From: Pseudomaricurvus hydrocarbonicus
GTDB taxonomy: Bacteria > Pseudomonadota > Gammaproteobacteria > Pseudomonadales > Cellvibrionaceae
Direction: 5' to 3'
Assembly: GCF_011602365.1 (NCBI RefSeq)
Contig: NZ_JAAONZ010000005.1
Location: forward strand, 219,386 to 283,385
DNA: 64,000 nt
The first letter of the stretch is position 1. Every line of letters starts with the position of its first letter. This document shows positions 19,879 through 28,053 of this stretch, one piece after another. The position numbers and the translations under genes were made by a program. A model generated the notes under the pieces. That model worked only from the letters and a program-made list of their open reading frames with translations, had not been told where the DNA came from and did not search any database.

Positions 19879-20572
19879 GTGTCACAGACTTCCATGCTTC
19901 GCCCCAACGGCATTAACCACCTGGCCCTCTCCACAGCGAATATGAAAACTACGCTGACATTTTTCAATGAGGTGCTGGGTATGCCTCTGGCTGCACTCTA
20001 CTGGATGCATGGCGCCGAACAAGCCATTCATGGATTTTTTGGAGCTGAACAAATCGTCTTATCTGGCGTTTGTATACACGCCTAAAAACTCAAAACAAGT
20101 GGACATCGGTATTACCCACTCGGGCAACCCCATTGCAGAATGTACCATGGGTACCATGCAACACCTGGCCTTCAATGTTGACACGCTTGAGGATTTGTTG
20201 GCCCTCCGTGACCGTATCCGCGCCAACAATATCCACTGCATGGGTCCGCTGGATCACGGCTTCGCCAAATCCATTTACTTCGCCGGCCCCGAAGGCCTGA
20301 CGCTGGAAGTGTGCACTCTGACAGGCAGCGACATCAACAACTGGGTAGACCCTGAAGTTGTCTCGTTACTCGGCATCAGCGATGACGAACTGGAAAAATT
20401 GCGCAACCCGGAGCCGTTCAATCTACCCACCCGTCCTGTGTCACAACCCTCTCTGCAAGGGGCCAGCCCACTGAAAATGGTTTTTCCGGAACAAGCCTAT
20501 AACACCATCATGTCGTCCAGCGATGAGGCCGTGGAAGCCATGTTTAAAGAAACCTGGGAGCCCGAACCCTGA
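19879..20572 (+). pseudogene. VOC-family (glyoxalase/extradiol-like) gene with +1 frameshift
   Basis: GTG start with AGGAG 7 nt upstream. Frame one gives NGINHLALSTANMKTTLTFF, NEVLGMPLAALYWMHGAEQA and IHGF. Frame two continues LELNKSSYLAFVYTPKN, MQHLAFNVD and GPEGLTLEVCTLTG to the end, with a tail of about 75 residues. One extra T in the TTTTTT run at 20035-20040 explains the break (IHGFLELN when restored). Metal-type residues His (NHLAL), His (QHLAF) and Glu (LTLEV) are all present in the joined product. Probable role in cleavage or isomerisation of an aromatic intermediate, but broken as written. Confidence 0.75.
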
Positions 20573-20737
20573 TCAATATCGGTATCCGTTGAAAAGACAA
20601 TACCGCTCACCGGTAAAATCGTTGTTTATAGCAGCGTGAGCCGTCACTTTACGGTGCAATAAGTCAGGCAAAGGGCAGGGCGGAGGTATCGCCGTGCCCA
20701 TTCGCTGGCCAATCTAAACCCCAAGGTGAGTCGCCCG

Positions 20738-21217
20738 TCACTTATTTCCAATAAACGAGTGACTGACGTCTTCGACTTTTGGCAAGTTCTTGTGCATGCG
20801 GTGTAACAGTTTGAGTAGCGTCTTGACCTCCGAGGTAGAGAAGCCGCTCAATAACGCCGCTTCTCTTTCCAAAGCCAGCCCCAGGATGCGATCATGCAAT
20901 TTGCGCCCCTTTGCAGTAATAACCGCCAGCTTTAATCGCTTGTCATTTTCATCATCCCGAAAGGTAATGTAGCCATCGGCATGCATGCGCTTAAAACAAC
21001 GACTGACGGCGGCCTTATCCAAGCCGATGGTAGAGGAGACATATTGTGCCGAGATAGGATTGCCCTGCACCAGTAAGGCCAGACAGCGCCAAACCTCGAT
21101 ACCCACACCAAAATGCTTGAGGTACAAAGTAGACGCACCGCCCGAGAGTTTATTCGCAACCCAGGTAAGAACGGCAGGAACGTAATTCGCGAAATCAATG
21201 GCTTCAGGCTTGGACAA
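20738..21217 (-). CDS. MarR-family transcriptional regulator
   Basis: 159 aa. Winged helix-turn-helix with NPISAQYVSSTIGLDKAAVS as the recognition region, then RCFKRMHADGYITFRDDEND (wing) and a C-terminal dimerisation helix. Such regulators usually repress aromatic catabolism genes and are released by a phenolic ligand. It lies 48 bp downstream of the Rieske oxygenase gene on the same strand and may be co-transcribed with it. A perfect palindrome at 22402-22413 upstream of that gene is a candidate operator. Confidence 0.85.
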   Translation of the reverse strand: MSKPEAIDFANYVPAVLTWVANKLSGGASTLYLKHFGVGIEVWRCLALLVQGNPISAQYVSSTIGLDKAAVSRCFKRMHADGYITFRDDENDKRLKLAVITAKGRKLHDRILGLALEREAALLSGFSTSEVKTLLKLLHRMHKNLPKVEDVSHSFIGNK

Positions 21218-21265
21218 TGGATGGCACCGTTATCAGTGAATAATCGGTGCCATCCATAGCAGAAA

Positions 21266-22342
21266 TCAGCGATCAAAGGTACGCAGCTTTTCCATAATTC
21301 GACGGGCTCTGTTCGCCCCAGCATCCACATGGATACTGATCATGGGTTTATCTTTAAATCTCAGCATATTCTGATATTGATCTTCAATAACGACCTTGTC
21401 TTCCTCAAACGTGTATTTTGTCTGGGCAACGACGCTGGCAAGTGTCCCCTGGGGGTCAGACACCGGATTCGTGGCAATGGACCAGATGTAGTGAGAAGTG
21501 GTTTCGGTTTCCGGGGTTATGCCGTGGAAGCCTCGCATATGAAACCCGCCTCTCGAAGGATCAGTCAGATCCGCGCTACCGGCATCGACACCTCCCGTCC
21601 ATATTTTGATGTGGGTTGGCTGAAAATCAATCTCCGCCCAGCGATCAATTTTACCCCCAAACGGATAGGCCGATGTGTAGGTGGGGGGCGGCAATGAATC
21701 ACGCATGTAGCGAACCACTTGCACGCTAACGTCATCGCCGGTGGTTTTCATGTCGGCATTCATGTGAATGGAGGGCGTACCGCCGATGGTTTTCTGATGC
21801 ACGTAGCCTACATGGCTGAGATCCAGAAGATTGTCATGAATGAGCTGATAGGGCGCCTCATAATGAAAAACATCGCCGCCCCAAACATAACGACTGTCGC
21901 CGTGAATCGGATAGCTCGGCGCATCGACCAAGGGAGCGTGGTTGCCTTTTGAACCGAACCACATCCAGATAAAGCCGTCTTTTTCCTGCACGGTGTAAGC
22001 ACCGACCCTTGCTTTTGCAGGAACCATCGCCTGACCGGGTATTTCAATACATTGGCCACTGCCGTTATAGAGCATGCCGTGATAGCCACAGCGAATACCC
22101 TTGGCTTCTACCGTACCCGAGGACAGTGGCAGACTGCGATGACAGCATCGATCTTCAATGGCATAAATATCCCCACTGCTGTCACGAAACATGACAACGG
22201 GGTGGTTCAGCAGGGTGCGTCCCAAAGGTTGCTGATCGACTTCGCTGCTCAATGCAGCAATGTACCACTGATTCAGAGGAAAGCTGGTGGTCTTGTCATT
22301 GCTTAGATCATTGACACCGGGAATATGCAGTTGTGCGCTCAT
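21266..22342 (-). CDS. Rieske non-heme iron oxygenase, VanA-like
   Basis: 358 aa. The N-terminal Rieske domain has Cys66-x-His68 and Cys85-x2-His88 with the standard 16-residue spacing (RCCHRS ... CGYHG). The C-terminal domain has NLLDLSHVGYVH (Asp174, His177, His182) for the mononuclear iron. Length and the PLNQWYIAALSSEV start match oxygenase components of vanillate O-demethylase and related aryl O-demethylases/hydroxylases. A reductase partner would be needed and is not encoded nearby. Cytoplasmic. Likely acts early in catabolism of a methoxylated or carboxylated aromatic. The start is preceded by AGAGGTTCACC. Confidence 0.88.
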   Translation of the reverse strand: MSAQLHIPGVNDLSNDKTTSFPLNQWYIAALSSEVDQQPLGRTLLNHPVVMFRDSSGDIYAIEDRCCHRSLPLSSGTVEAKGIRCGYHGMLYNGSGQCIEIPGQAMVPAKARVGAYTVQEKDGFIWMWFGSKGNHAPLVDAPSYPIHGDSRYVWGGDVFHYEAPYQLIHDNLLDLSHVGYVHQKTIGGTPSIHMNADMKTTGDDVSVQVVRYMRDSLPPPTYTSAYPFGGKIDRWAEIDFQPTHIKIWTGGVDAGSADLTDPSRGGFHMRGFHGITPETETTSHYIWSIATNPVSDPQGTLASVVAQTKYTFEEDKVVIEDQYQNMLRFKDKPMISIHVDAGANRARRIMEKLRTFDR

Positions 22343-22401
22343 GGTGAACCTCTTTCAATTTGGTTGATATGTCGAGTGAAAGTCATTTTGTAAATTATTG
22401 G

Positions 22402-22413
22402 TTGATTTATCAA
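22402..22413. promoter_or_regulatory. palindromic candidate operator upstream of the Rieske gene
   Basis: TTGATTTATCAA: perfect 5-bp arms around TT, 60 bp upstream of the Rieske start, embedded in a TTGGTTG-rich stretch. Size and symmetry suit a MarR-type site, but this is inference. Confidence 0.4.
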
Positions 22414-22482
22414 TTTGTTGGTTGTAATAGGGCAGGCGCTCGAACCTGCCCGCCAAATCCAGTAATACTTGAACAAAAGCGA

Positions 22483-24663
22483 TCAGAACCTGTACCCTAA
22501 CGTAGCACCGTAGGTGGCCGGTTCCTGAAGAGTCGCTGTGCGCATAAAACCAAGTGCAGCAGAGCCTACGTTGATGTGAGAGATGATCTCTTCATCCGTA
22601 ATGTTCCTCCCCCAGAGATTAATGGACCAACGCTCATCATCAGATCTGAGCACCAGATTGGCATTCACCACAAAGGTTTCATCCTGGTAGGCAATATCTT
22701 CTTGGAATTCATTAAACCAACGCTCGGAGGTATAGACACCCTGGACCTTGAATTTTGCAGACCAGTTCGCTATCACATCAAATTCATATTCAAAAGAAAG
22801 ATCGGTATTAAATTCCGGGCTATTGGGCAGTGAGTTGCCTTTCAGGCTGATGTCTACACCCGGCGCAAAGGTGGAATTCTGGGTTAAAAATTCGTTGAAT
22901 TCGGCATCAACATAAGCGATATTCAACTTTCCCGTTAGGCCTTCTGTTAACCGTACGATGGATTCGATTTCAATGCCCCGCGTTTCAGCTTCGGCAGCAT
23001 TTACAGTAACCAGAGTTCCCCCAATGGGTCGCTGCACCTGAAGGTCTTCGACCGTGGCATTGAAAAGGGTTGCATTAAACTGCAGGCGGTCATCCCACCA
23101 TTGGCTTTTCATGCCGATTTCATAGCTCTCAATAAATTCCGGGTCAACGGGGTCCCCCGCATTACCAATATTCATCACACCGGTCTTGTATCCTTTTGAG
23201 GCGGTGGCGAAAAAGAACAAGCCGTCTCTGGGGGTATACTCAACGGTGAGCTTGGGGGTCCATGCATCCCATTCATCTTCACGATCGATCAGAACAGTTA
23301 CCGGAGGAATCAAGCCCGGTGGCCCTGCTAAAACGGTATAACCGGTATCACTTTTTTTATCTCTGCTGTAACGCAGTCCGGCGTTAATGGACCAAACCTC
23401 ATTGACATGCCAGGTACTGTTGACAAATGCTGCCCAGGATTTGCTTTCCTGCTCACCGTCAAAAACAATCAACGGGCGTCCTGCCAGCTGATGACCGAGA
23501 GAACCTGGAAAGTACTGAAGACCCGCCATGTCTTCATGAAAGTAGTAGAGCCCAAACATCGTCGTATGCTGCTGGCCATCCCAGTTTAACTGCAATTCCT
23601 GGCTATAATGTTCAGATGATTCTTCAGACAGATTGCCCAAAAGAACCACCGGTGTCCCGTTTAAATCGGTATCGGATGAACGCTCCATTTCAAGATAATT
23701 ACTGATCGATTTGATAGACACATTATCAGACACATCCCCACTGACTTCTAACGTGTATGAATCAATCTCTTTCTGCGCGGAGATATCAACCTCCGTATTT
23801 AAATCGCGAGGGTCACGGGCAATTTCTCCACCCATCGCAATTTCCGGTGGGAGTACTGAAGGATTTCCTCCACCCAGCATATGGAATGCATCACCGGCAT
23901 CATCAGATTCATAATGACTGATACTCAGAAAAGCCTCGAGTTTGTCACTGCCGATATAGGTCAGGCCCAATCTATAGCTTTCATTGTTCACATCATCGAC
24001 ATCTTTGCCGCTGAATATGTTTTCACCAAACCCGTCCCGATCTTCGGTTCTAAACGCCAGGCGCCCTAACAGTTGATTGTCGATTAATGTCCCACTCACG
24101 GCACCTTGCAATTCAAGCAAATCGTAGTTGCCAACAGTGGCATTAGCGTAACCTTCGAAAAGCTCGGTAGGGCGTTTGGTAATAATATTCAACGATCCGC
24201 CGGTCGCGTTACGGCCGTACAGTGACCCCTGAGGGCCACGCAGTACCTCGATTCGCTCCAGATCATAAAAGCCACTGATTTGAGCGCTGGGTCGGGAAAT
24301 CACTGCGCCGTCTACATGAAAGGCAACACTGGGTTCACCGCCGGATGCAAAGTTGGTTAATCCAATACCACGAATGTAGACCCGCGCGGTTCCCAAAGCA
24401 GTTGACACCTGCAGGCTCGGTGCTTGAGATTGCAGATCCAGCACCGAAGTAATGCGCTCTTCACTCAAAGACTCCCCCGACATTGACGAAACTGCGATAG
24501 CGGTGTCTTGCAAGCTGGTTTCACGTTTTTGGGCAGTGACAATTACCTCTTCCAGTGCAATGGATTTTTCCGCCCAGGTCGTCGGTGAAAGACCCACGCC
24601 AATCGACATCGACAGTAATGTCTTTGCCAAACGGCAGGAAGAAGAATGAAATCGTTTATTCAT
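22483..24663 (-). CDS. TonB-dependent receptor (paralogue 1 of 2)
   Basis: 726 aa. The signal peptide ends near TTWA. TonB-box/plug start is ALEEVIVTAQKRETSLQDTA; the plug contains RIEVLRGPQGSLYGRNATGG; the barrel ends ATYGATLGYRF. It is a close paralogue of the receptor at 41974-44163: long stretches of the plug (e.g. EERITSVLDLQSQAPSLQ, SGGEPSVAFHVDGA) are identical or nearly so. It follows the Rieske and MarR genes on the same strand but has its own 210-bp-plus upstream region, so it is probably transcribed separately. Likely imports an aromatic substrate of this island. Confidence 0.93.
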   Translation of the reverse strand: MNKRFHSSSCRLAKTLLSMSIGVGLSPTTWAEKSIALEEVIVTAQKRETSLQDTAIAVSSMSGESLSEERITSVLDLQSQAPSLQVSTALGTARVYIRGIGLTNFASGGEPSVAFHVDGAVISRPSAQISGFYDLERIEVLRGPQGSLYGRNATGGSLNIITKRPTELFEGYANATVGNYDLLELQGAVSGTLIDNQLLGRLAFRTEDRDGFGENIFSGKDVDDVNNESYRLGLTYIGSDKLEAFLSISHYESDDAGDAFHMLGGGNPSVLPPEIAMGGEIARDPRDLNTEVDISAQKEIDSYTLEVSGDVSDNVSIKSISNYLEMERSSDTDLNGTPVVLLGNLSEESSEHYSQELQLNWDGQQHTTMFGLYYFHEDMAGLQYFPGSLGHQLAGRPLIVFDGEQESKSWAAFVNSTWHVNEVWSINAGLRYSRDKKSDTGYTVLAGPPGLIPPVTVLIDREDEWDAWTPKLTVEYTPRDGLFFFATASKGYKTGVMNIGNAGDPVDPEFIESYEIGMKSQWWDDRLQFNATLFNATVEDLQVQRPIGGTLVTVNAAEAETRGIEIESIVRLTEGLTGKLNIAYVDAEFNEFLTQNSTFAPGVDISLKGNSLPNSPEFNTDLSFEYEFDVIANWSAKFKVQGVYTSERWFNEFQEDIAYQDETFVVNANLVLRSDDERWSINLWGRNITDEEIISHINVGSAALGFMRTATLQEPATYGATLGYRF

Positions 24664-25490
24664 CGTGCACTCCTATTCTTATTTTGATTATGTCTTGTTT
24701 GATGATGTTTCATCGATAATTTAGCTATATATATGGGATCGTTATAACATTAAAAAAGGTAGACTTATCAACTATCCGAGAGATTCAAGGTAAAGAGAAA
24801 CAAGCAAATATAGAAGATGATAAAAATTACCCACCGATGCTTTTTTACTATCGGTTTTTCGGAGTTACGGAAAGGTGGGTATCGAAAGCCCTTGGCGTAG
24901 GCCGCTAACACTGGCTCGCAGGCTCCTGCCGGTAACACCCATCAGCATCGTCACAACCGCCACTGGAGGTAACGCCAGTTTAGTGACGATGGGGGCTGTC
25001 CCACCCGCTAATATCTACTCGGCGACAGTTTTTTTCTCATTGACATCAGCGTGGTGGCGATACTGGTGCGGCTGCGGTCTAAAACTATGGGGAAATGGTT
25101 TACGGTCGGCGTTAGCAGATTACATTGAACGACTAAAGCGCCGTAACAGCTACGACAATGGCCTGATAAAACCCTATGCAACGTTGGCGGTTTTCTCTCT
25201 GGAAGGCGATTGCTGGTACCCTAAAATTACACATGCCTGACTTCTCATTCAGGCAACAAATGTATATTTATACTATTGGAGTAAAAGATAATCCGTTGAG
25301 CATCTGATGTTTGTAAGATGCTCAACGGACAAGGATAGAGGTCAAACTTGCTGTAGCAGTTTAACCACAGGGGATATCATCTGCCTTTGCGCAGGATAAA
25401 GCGATTCTTAGCGATTAAATTGAAATCATAAGCGATTAAAACGAAAACATATCCTCAGCAAAAATCACCGGACCCGTGAAAGTTTGACTG
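24664..25490. other. 827-bp region without a recognisable intact gene
   Basis: The first about 150 bp are the AT-rich upstream region of the TonB receptor. The middle (24860-25240) has open frames on both strands, but none has a recognised motif or ribosome site. A minus-strand stretch reading ILAGGTAPIVTKLALPP resembles transporter sequence only weakly. A hairpin lies at 25293-25328. The region is best viewed as degraded sequence leading into the amidohydrolase remnant. Confidence 0.4.
25293..25328. repeat. perfect 13-bp inverted repeat
   Basis: CCGTTGAGCATCT / AGATGCTCAACGG around a 10-nt loop. No T-run on either side, so it may be a mobile-element scar or a regulatory palindrome rather than a terminator. 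Confidence 0.5.
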
Positions 25491-25810
25491 ATGACGTTCG
25501 CTGCGCGCATGGCCATCGTCGGTCAAGTCGATCCTTCACTGGCAGCTAAAGTCCCAGAGGGTATTCTTAAACCCTGCAAGATCTTTATTATGACACCGCC
25601 ATTTCCGCTAATCCCATTACCATGGCGTCACTGCTGGCATTTACCACTGCCGACAAGATCGTCATTGGCAGTGACTATCCGTTTGTTCCAGAGCCAGGAT
25701 TAAAAAATATGTTTGCAGAATTGAAAAATATGCCAGAGCTGGACTCCGTAGCGCTGGAAAAAATTTATAAGGGAAACGCGTTGAAATTGTTTTCAAATTG
25801 GAAAAGATAG
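25491..25810 (+). pseudogene. C-terminal remnant of an amidohydrolase (decarboxylase-like)
   Basis: Frame one reads AARMAIVGQVDPSLAAKVPE then GILK. After one missing base in AAACCC near 25570 the next frame continues LQDLYYDTAISANPITMASL, KIVIGSDYPFVPEPGLKN and ends LFSNWKR. YYDTA and GSDYPF are typical of amidohydrolase-2 proteins, the aminocarboxymuconate-semialdehyde decarboxylase group. The N-terminal two thirds are absent. It marks another lost catabolic gene on the edge of the aromatic island. Confidence 0.75.
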
Positions 25811-26017
25811 CGCGATCATCCACTTTCAGTTGGTGAATAGTTCGAGTGCTAATGCCGATAAACCGAAACCTACAGATAGTTTGCGTTAAACATTTTACTG
25901 ATTTTAATGGTAGTAAGGAGTGCAATTTATGTAATGCCTAGTAACGGTAGAAAGTTATAATATATTTTCACGGTCTTCAATTTTTAATTTTCACCTACGT
26001 CATGCTGTTATCATATG

Positions 26018-26983
26018 CTATGAAATCCTGGCCCCATCCCAATCCGTCACAGCCTGTATCAGAGCAGGAGCATCGCACACACGGTGATAATAGCTATTTA
26101 AAGGTGAAAATATTTCTTCTGACCAAAGATAATTCAACTTCAGATTATCTAATCGCATTAGTTCCAGTCCCCAGAAGAGATCTGCTAACGTGGGGTTATC
26201 AGAAAACAAAAATGATGTATTTATATCGCTGAGCCGAGAATTCAAGTCAGACAATATATGCTTAATGATTTCTATGGTTTTCTGCATAGATTCTTTTTCA
26301 AACAGATTATTCGCCGCGGATAATTCCTTTTCCCACTTCGCAGAATAAGCTTTAACCAACAGCTGGTCGTGGGAATACTTTTCGATCAGTTCATCGCAGC
26401 GTCTTACTTTATTAATTGCAAACCCTTCGGATTGAGGATGAGTTACTCCCGCCTTTTTATCTACATTGGCCGCCAGAATCGGATAATTAGGAAATTCGTC
26501 AATAATCCTGAGTTCTTCCAGAAGTTGTGGTTTACAAAATTCAGGGCAGAGTTCCTCCCGATAACTGCCGCTGCGGGCCACCAACTCTAAACAAATACGC
26601 TGTGAATCGATAAGAATTTCACCACTGCGCTGATCCACCAGCGTGGGAACGACGCAGGCGTCACAACCAGTAGTCGCCATGGCGGTGGAGCCACTGTGCT
26701 GATTGGCAAAAGGGAGACCCTGCTGTTCACAGGCAGCTGCCCGCAACCGCACATAGTCAGGCACATAGGTATCGCCGCGTGGAATATTCATCTGATGAGA
26801 GACATAAGGCTGTCCTAGCGCCGCCAGAACAACGCGTACCTTCTGTGAACAGATGGAATTGGGAGCATGAAATAAATGCAGTGCAGGCTCAACACCTGGC
26901 TCATGAAAAAGTACGCTTTCTCCTGGAAAGTGATTTTCCAAAATCTCAAGAGTCCGTGCGACAATGCTATTCATAAGATTCAC
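26018..26983 (-). CDS. glutathione S-transferase-like protein
   Basis: 321 aa. The thioredoxin-like N-terminal domain starts around residue 28 with LHLFHAPNSICSQKVRVVLA (Ser/Cys at the catalytic position) and contains VPTLVDQRSGEILIDSQ with the cis-Pro and the glutathione-contacting Asp-Ser. An all-helical C-terminal domain ends ...ALIQAVTDWDGARIS. Residues 1-27 precede the GST fold. GSTs in aromatic clusters act as isomerases, dehalogenases or beta-etherases; which applies here cannot be told. It is divergent from the VOC/transhydroxylase operon, sharing a 380-bp control region with a LysR-type box. Confidence 0.75.
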   Translation of the reverse strand: MNLMNSIVARTLEILENHFPGESVLFHEPGVEPALHLFHAPNSICSQKVRVVLAALGQPYVSHQMNIPRGDTYVPDYVRLRAAACEQQGLPFANQHSGSTAMATTGCDACVVPTLVDQRSGEILIDSQRICLELVARSGSYREELCPEFCKPQLLEELRIIDEFPNYPILAANVDKKAGVTHPQSEGFAINKVRRCDELIEKYSHDQLLVKAYSAKWEKELSAANNLFEKESMQKTIEIIKHILSDLNSRLSDINTSFLFSDNPTLADLFWGLELMRLDNLKLNYLWSEEIFSPLNSYYHRVCDAPALIQAVTDWDGARIS

Positions 26984-27363
26984 CTTCTATAGACAACTAG
27001 CTTACGCCAGAAAATGTATGCAAGTTCGTGCAGTCATCGGGTTTGCGAGCAAATGGTAGGGGCCATCTGACCTTCAAAGAAGATACCAGTTAAGACTGAC
27101 TGATTACTTCCAGGTATCGCAGCTTTGTGTCCAAAATGAACAGTTCGGGGCTTGCGATAACAAATTGATATCGACTTGGTTCCTCCTATATCTCCCCACG
27201 ATAAATCCCAATGGCATACTTGATCACATCGCAGTAGGTACCTGAACTCACTAATGCCCGCAGATTGCGAAAAATAGCAATAAATATCAGGTATCAGGCC
27301 TGCTCAATAACAACAGACCCCGGCATTGACCATGTCAACGCTCATTAGGCTAGGAGAATTACC
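26984..27363. other. divergent control region of the GST and transhydroxylase operons
   Basis: 380 bp without a gene. It contains the 19-bp dyad at 27155-27173 roughly midway between the two starts. The ribosome site TAGGAGAATTACC precedes the gene at 27364. Confidence 0.6.
27155..27173. promoter_or_regulatory. LysR-type box (site A)
   Basis: CGATAACAAATTGATATCG: imperfect dyad with one mismatch. Its reverse complement CGATATCAATTTGTTATCG differs from the site at 48647-48665 at only two central positions. It contains the T-N11-A spacing of LysR regulators. Confidence 0.65.
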
Positions 27364-27936
27364 ATGTCAACAAAACCAAAATTTTCTCATGTTGTATTTC
27401 AGACAGCGCAGGGCGAAGCGATGCGAAACTGGTATAGCACTGTACTGGATGGGCATGTGGTCTTTTCCGATGAAGTACTGAGCTTCGTCACTTACGATGA
27501 AGAACATCACCGAATCGCGTTAATTCACCCCCCGATGGAGATGGATCGTAAAACCGAAACTACCGCCGCTGCACATCACACAGCATACACCTTCGCTAAT
27601 ATCGACGATCTGATTGCCCGCTACGAACTGCTGCGTGACCAGGATATTTTACCTGAAGTGTGTATCTGTCACGGCATTACCACATCGATTTACTACAAGG
27701 ATCCAGACGGAAACTTCGTTGAGCTGCAGATTGACACGTTCGAAAACCCGGATGATGCCACCGCCTATATGGAAGGTCCGTACTATGAAGAAGACTCCGT
27801 TGGCCCTGCATTTGACCCGGAAGAGCTGATCGAAAAACGTCGTGAAGGCATGACCGAGCAACAATTGGGTGATCGTGAAACCTGGAGGAACTCCGGACTC
27901 GGAAACCCCTTGGAAGTATTGATGGGTCCTCGTTAA
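27364..27936 (+). CDS. single-domain VOC protein (glyoxalase/extradiol dioxygenase-like)
   Basis: 190 aa. One vicinal-oxygen-chelate domain (about residues 5-130) with metal-type ligands His in FSHVVFQT, His in AAHHTAYTF and Glu in GNFVELQID. A C-terminal tail of about 55 acidic residues ends LEVLMGPR. First gene of an operon with the transhydroxylase subunits, the two-domain dioxygenase and the FAH hydrolase. May be a ring-cleaving dioxygenase of dihydroxy-aryl type or an isomerase for a pathway intermediate. A 117-bp gap separates it from the next gene. Confidence 0.8.
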   Translation: MSTKPKFSHVVFQTAQGEAMRNWYSTVLDGHVVFSDEVLSFVTYDEEHHRIALIHPPMEMDRKTETTAAAHHTAYTFANIDDLIARYELLRDQDILPEVCICHGITTSIYYKDPDGNFVELQIDTFENPDDATAYMEGPYYEEDSVGPAFDPEELIEKRREGMTEQQLGDRETWRNSGLGNPLEVLMGPR

Positions 27937-28053
27937 GGGTGTCCGAAAGTCTGTTTCTGCAACTGTGCCGATGAGACAGAGAGTGAATCGGCACAGTCTT
28001 TTTCTGCAGAAAACCAGCATCGCTGATTTCCCATAAAAACTAGAGGTCGACAA

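Noticed and set aside
22343..22482. Riboswitch upstream of the Rieske gene
   Set aside because: No known riboswitch core is seen; only a short palindrome that fits a protein operator better.
24845..25015. Minus-strand stretch (ILAGGTAPIVTKLALPP) resembling the last part of an MFS transporter
   Set aside because: The similarity covers only a few residues, with a stop directly upstream and no matching flanks; too weak to annotate.
24875..25240. 121-aa open frame in the gap before the amidohydrolase remnant
   Set aside because: No recognisable domain, odd composition, no ribosome site, and a competing open stretch on the other strand; treated as degraded sequence.
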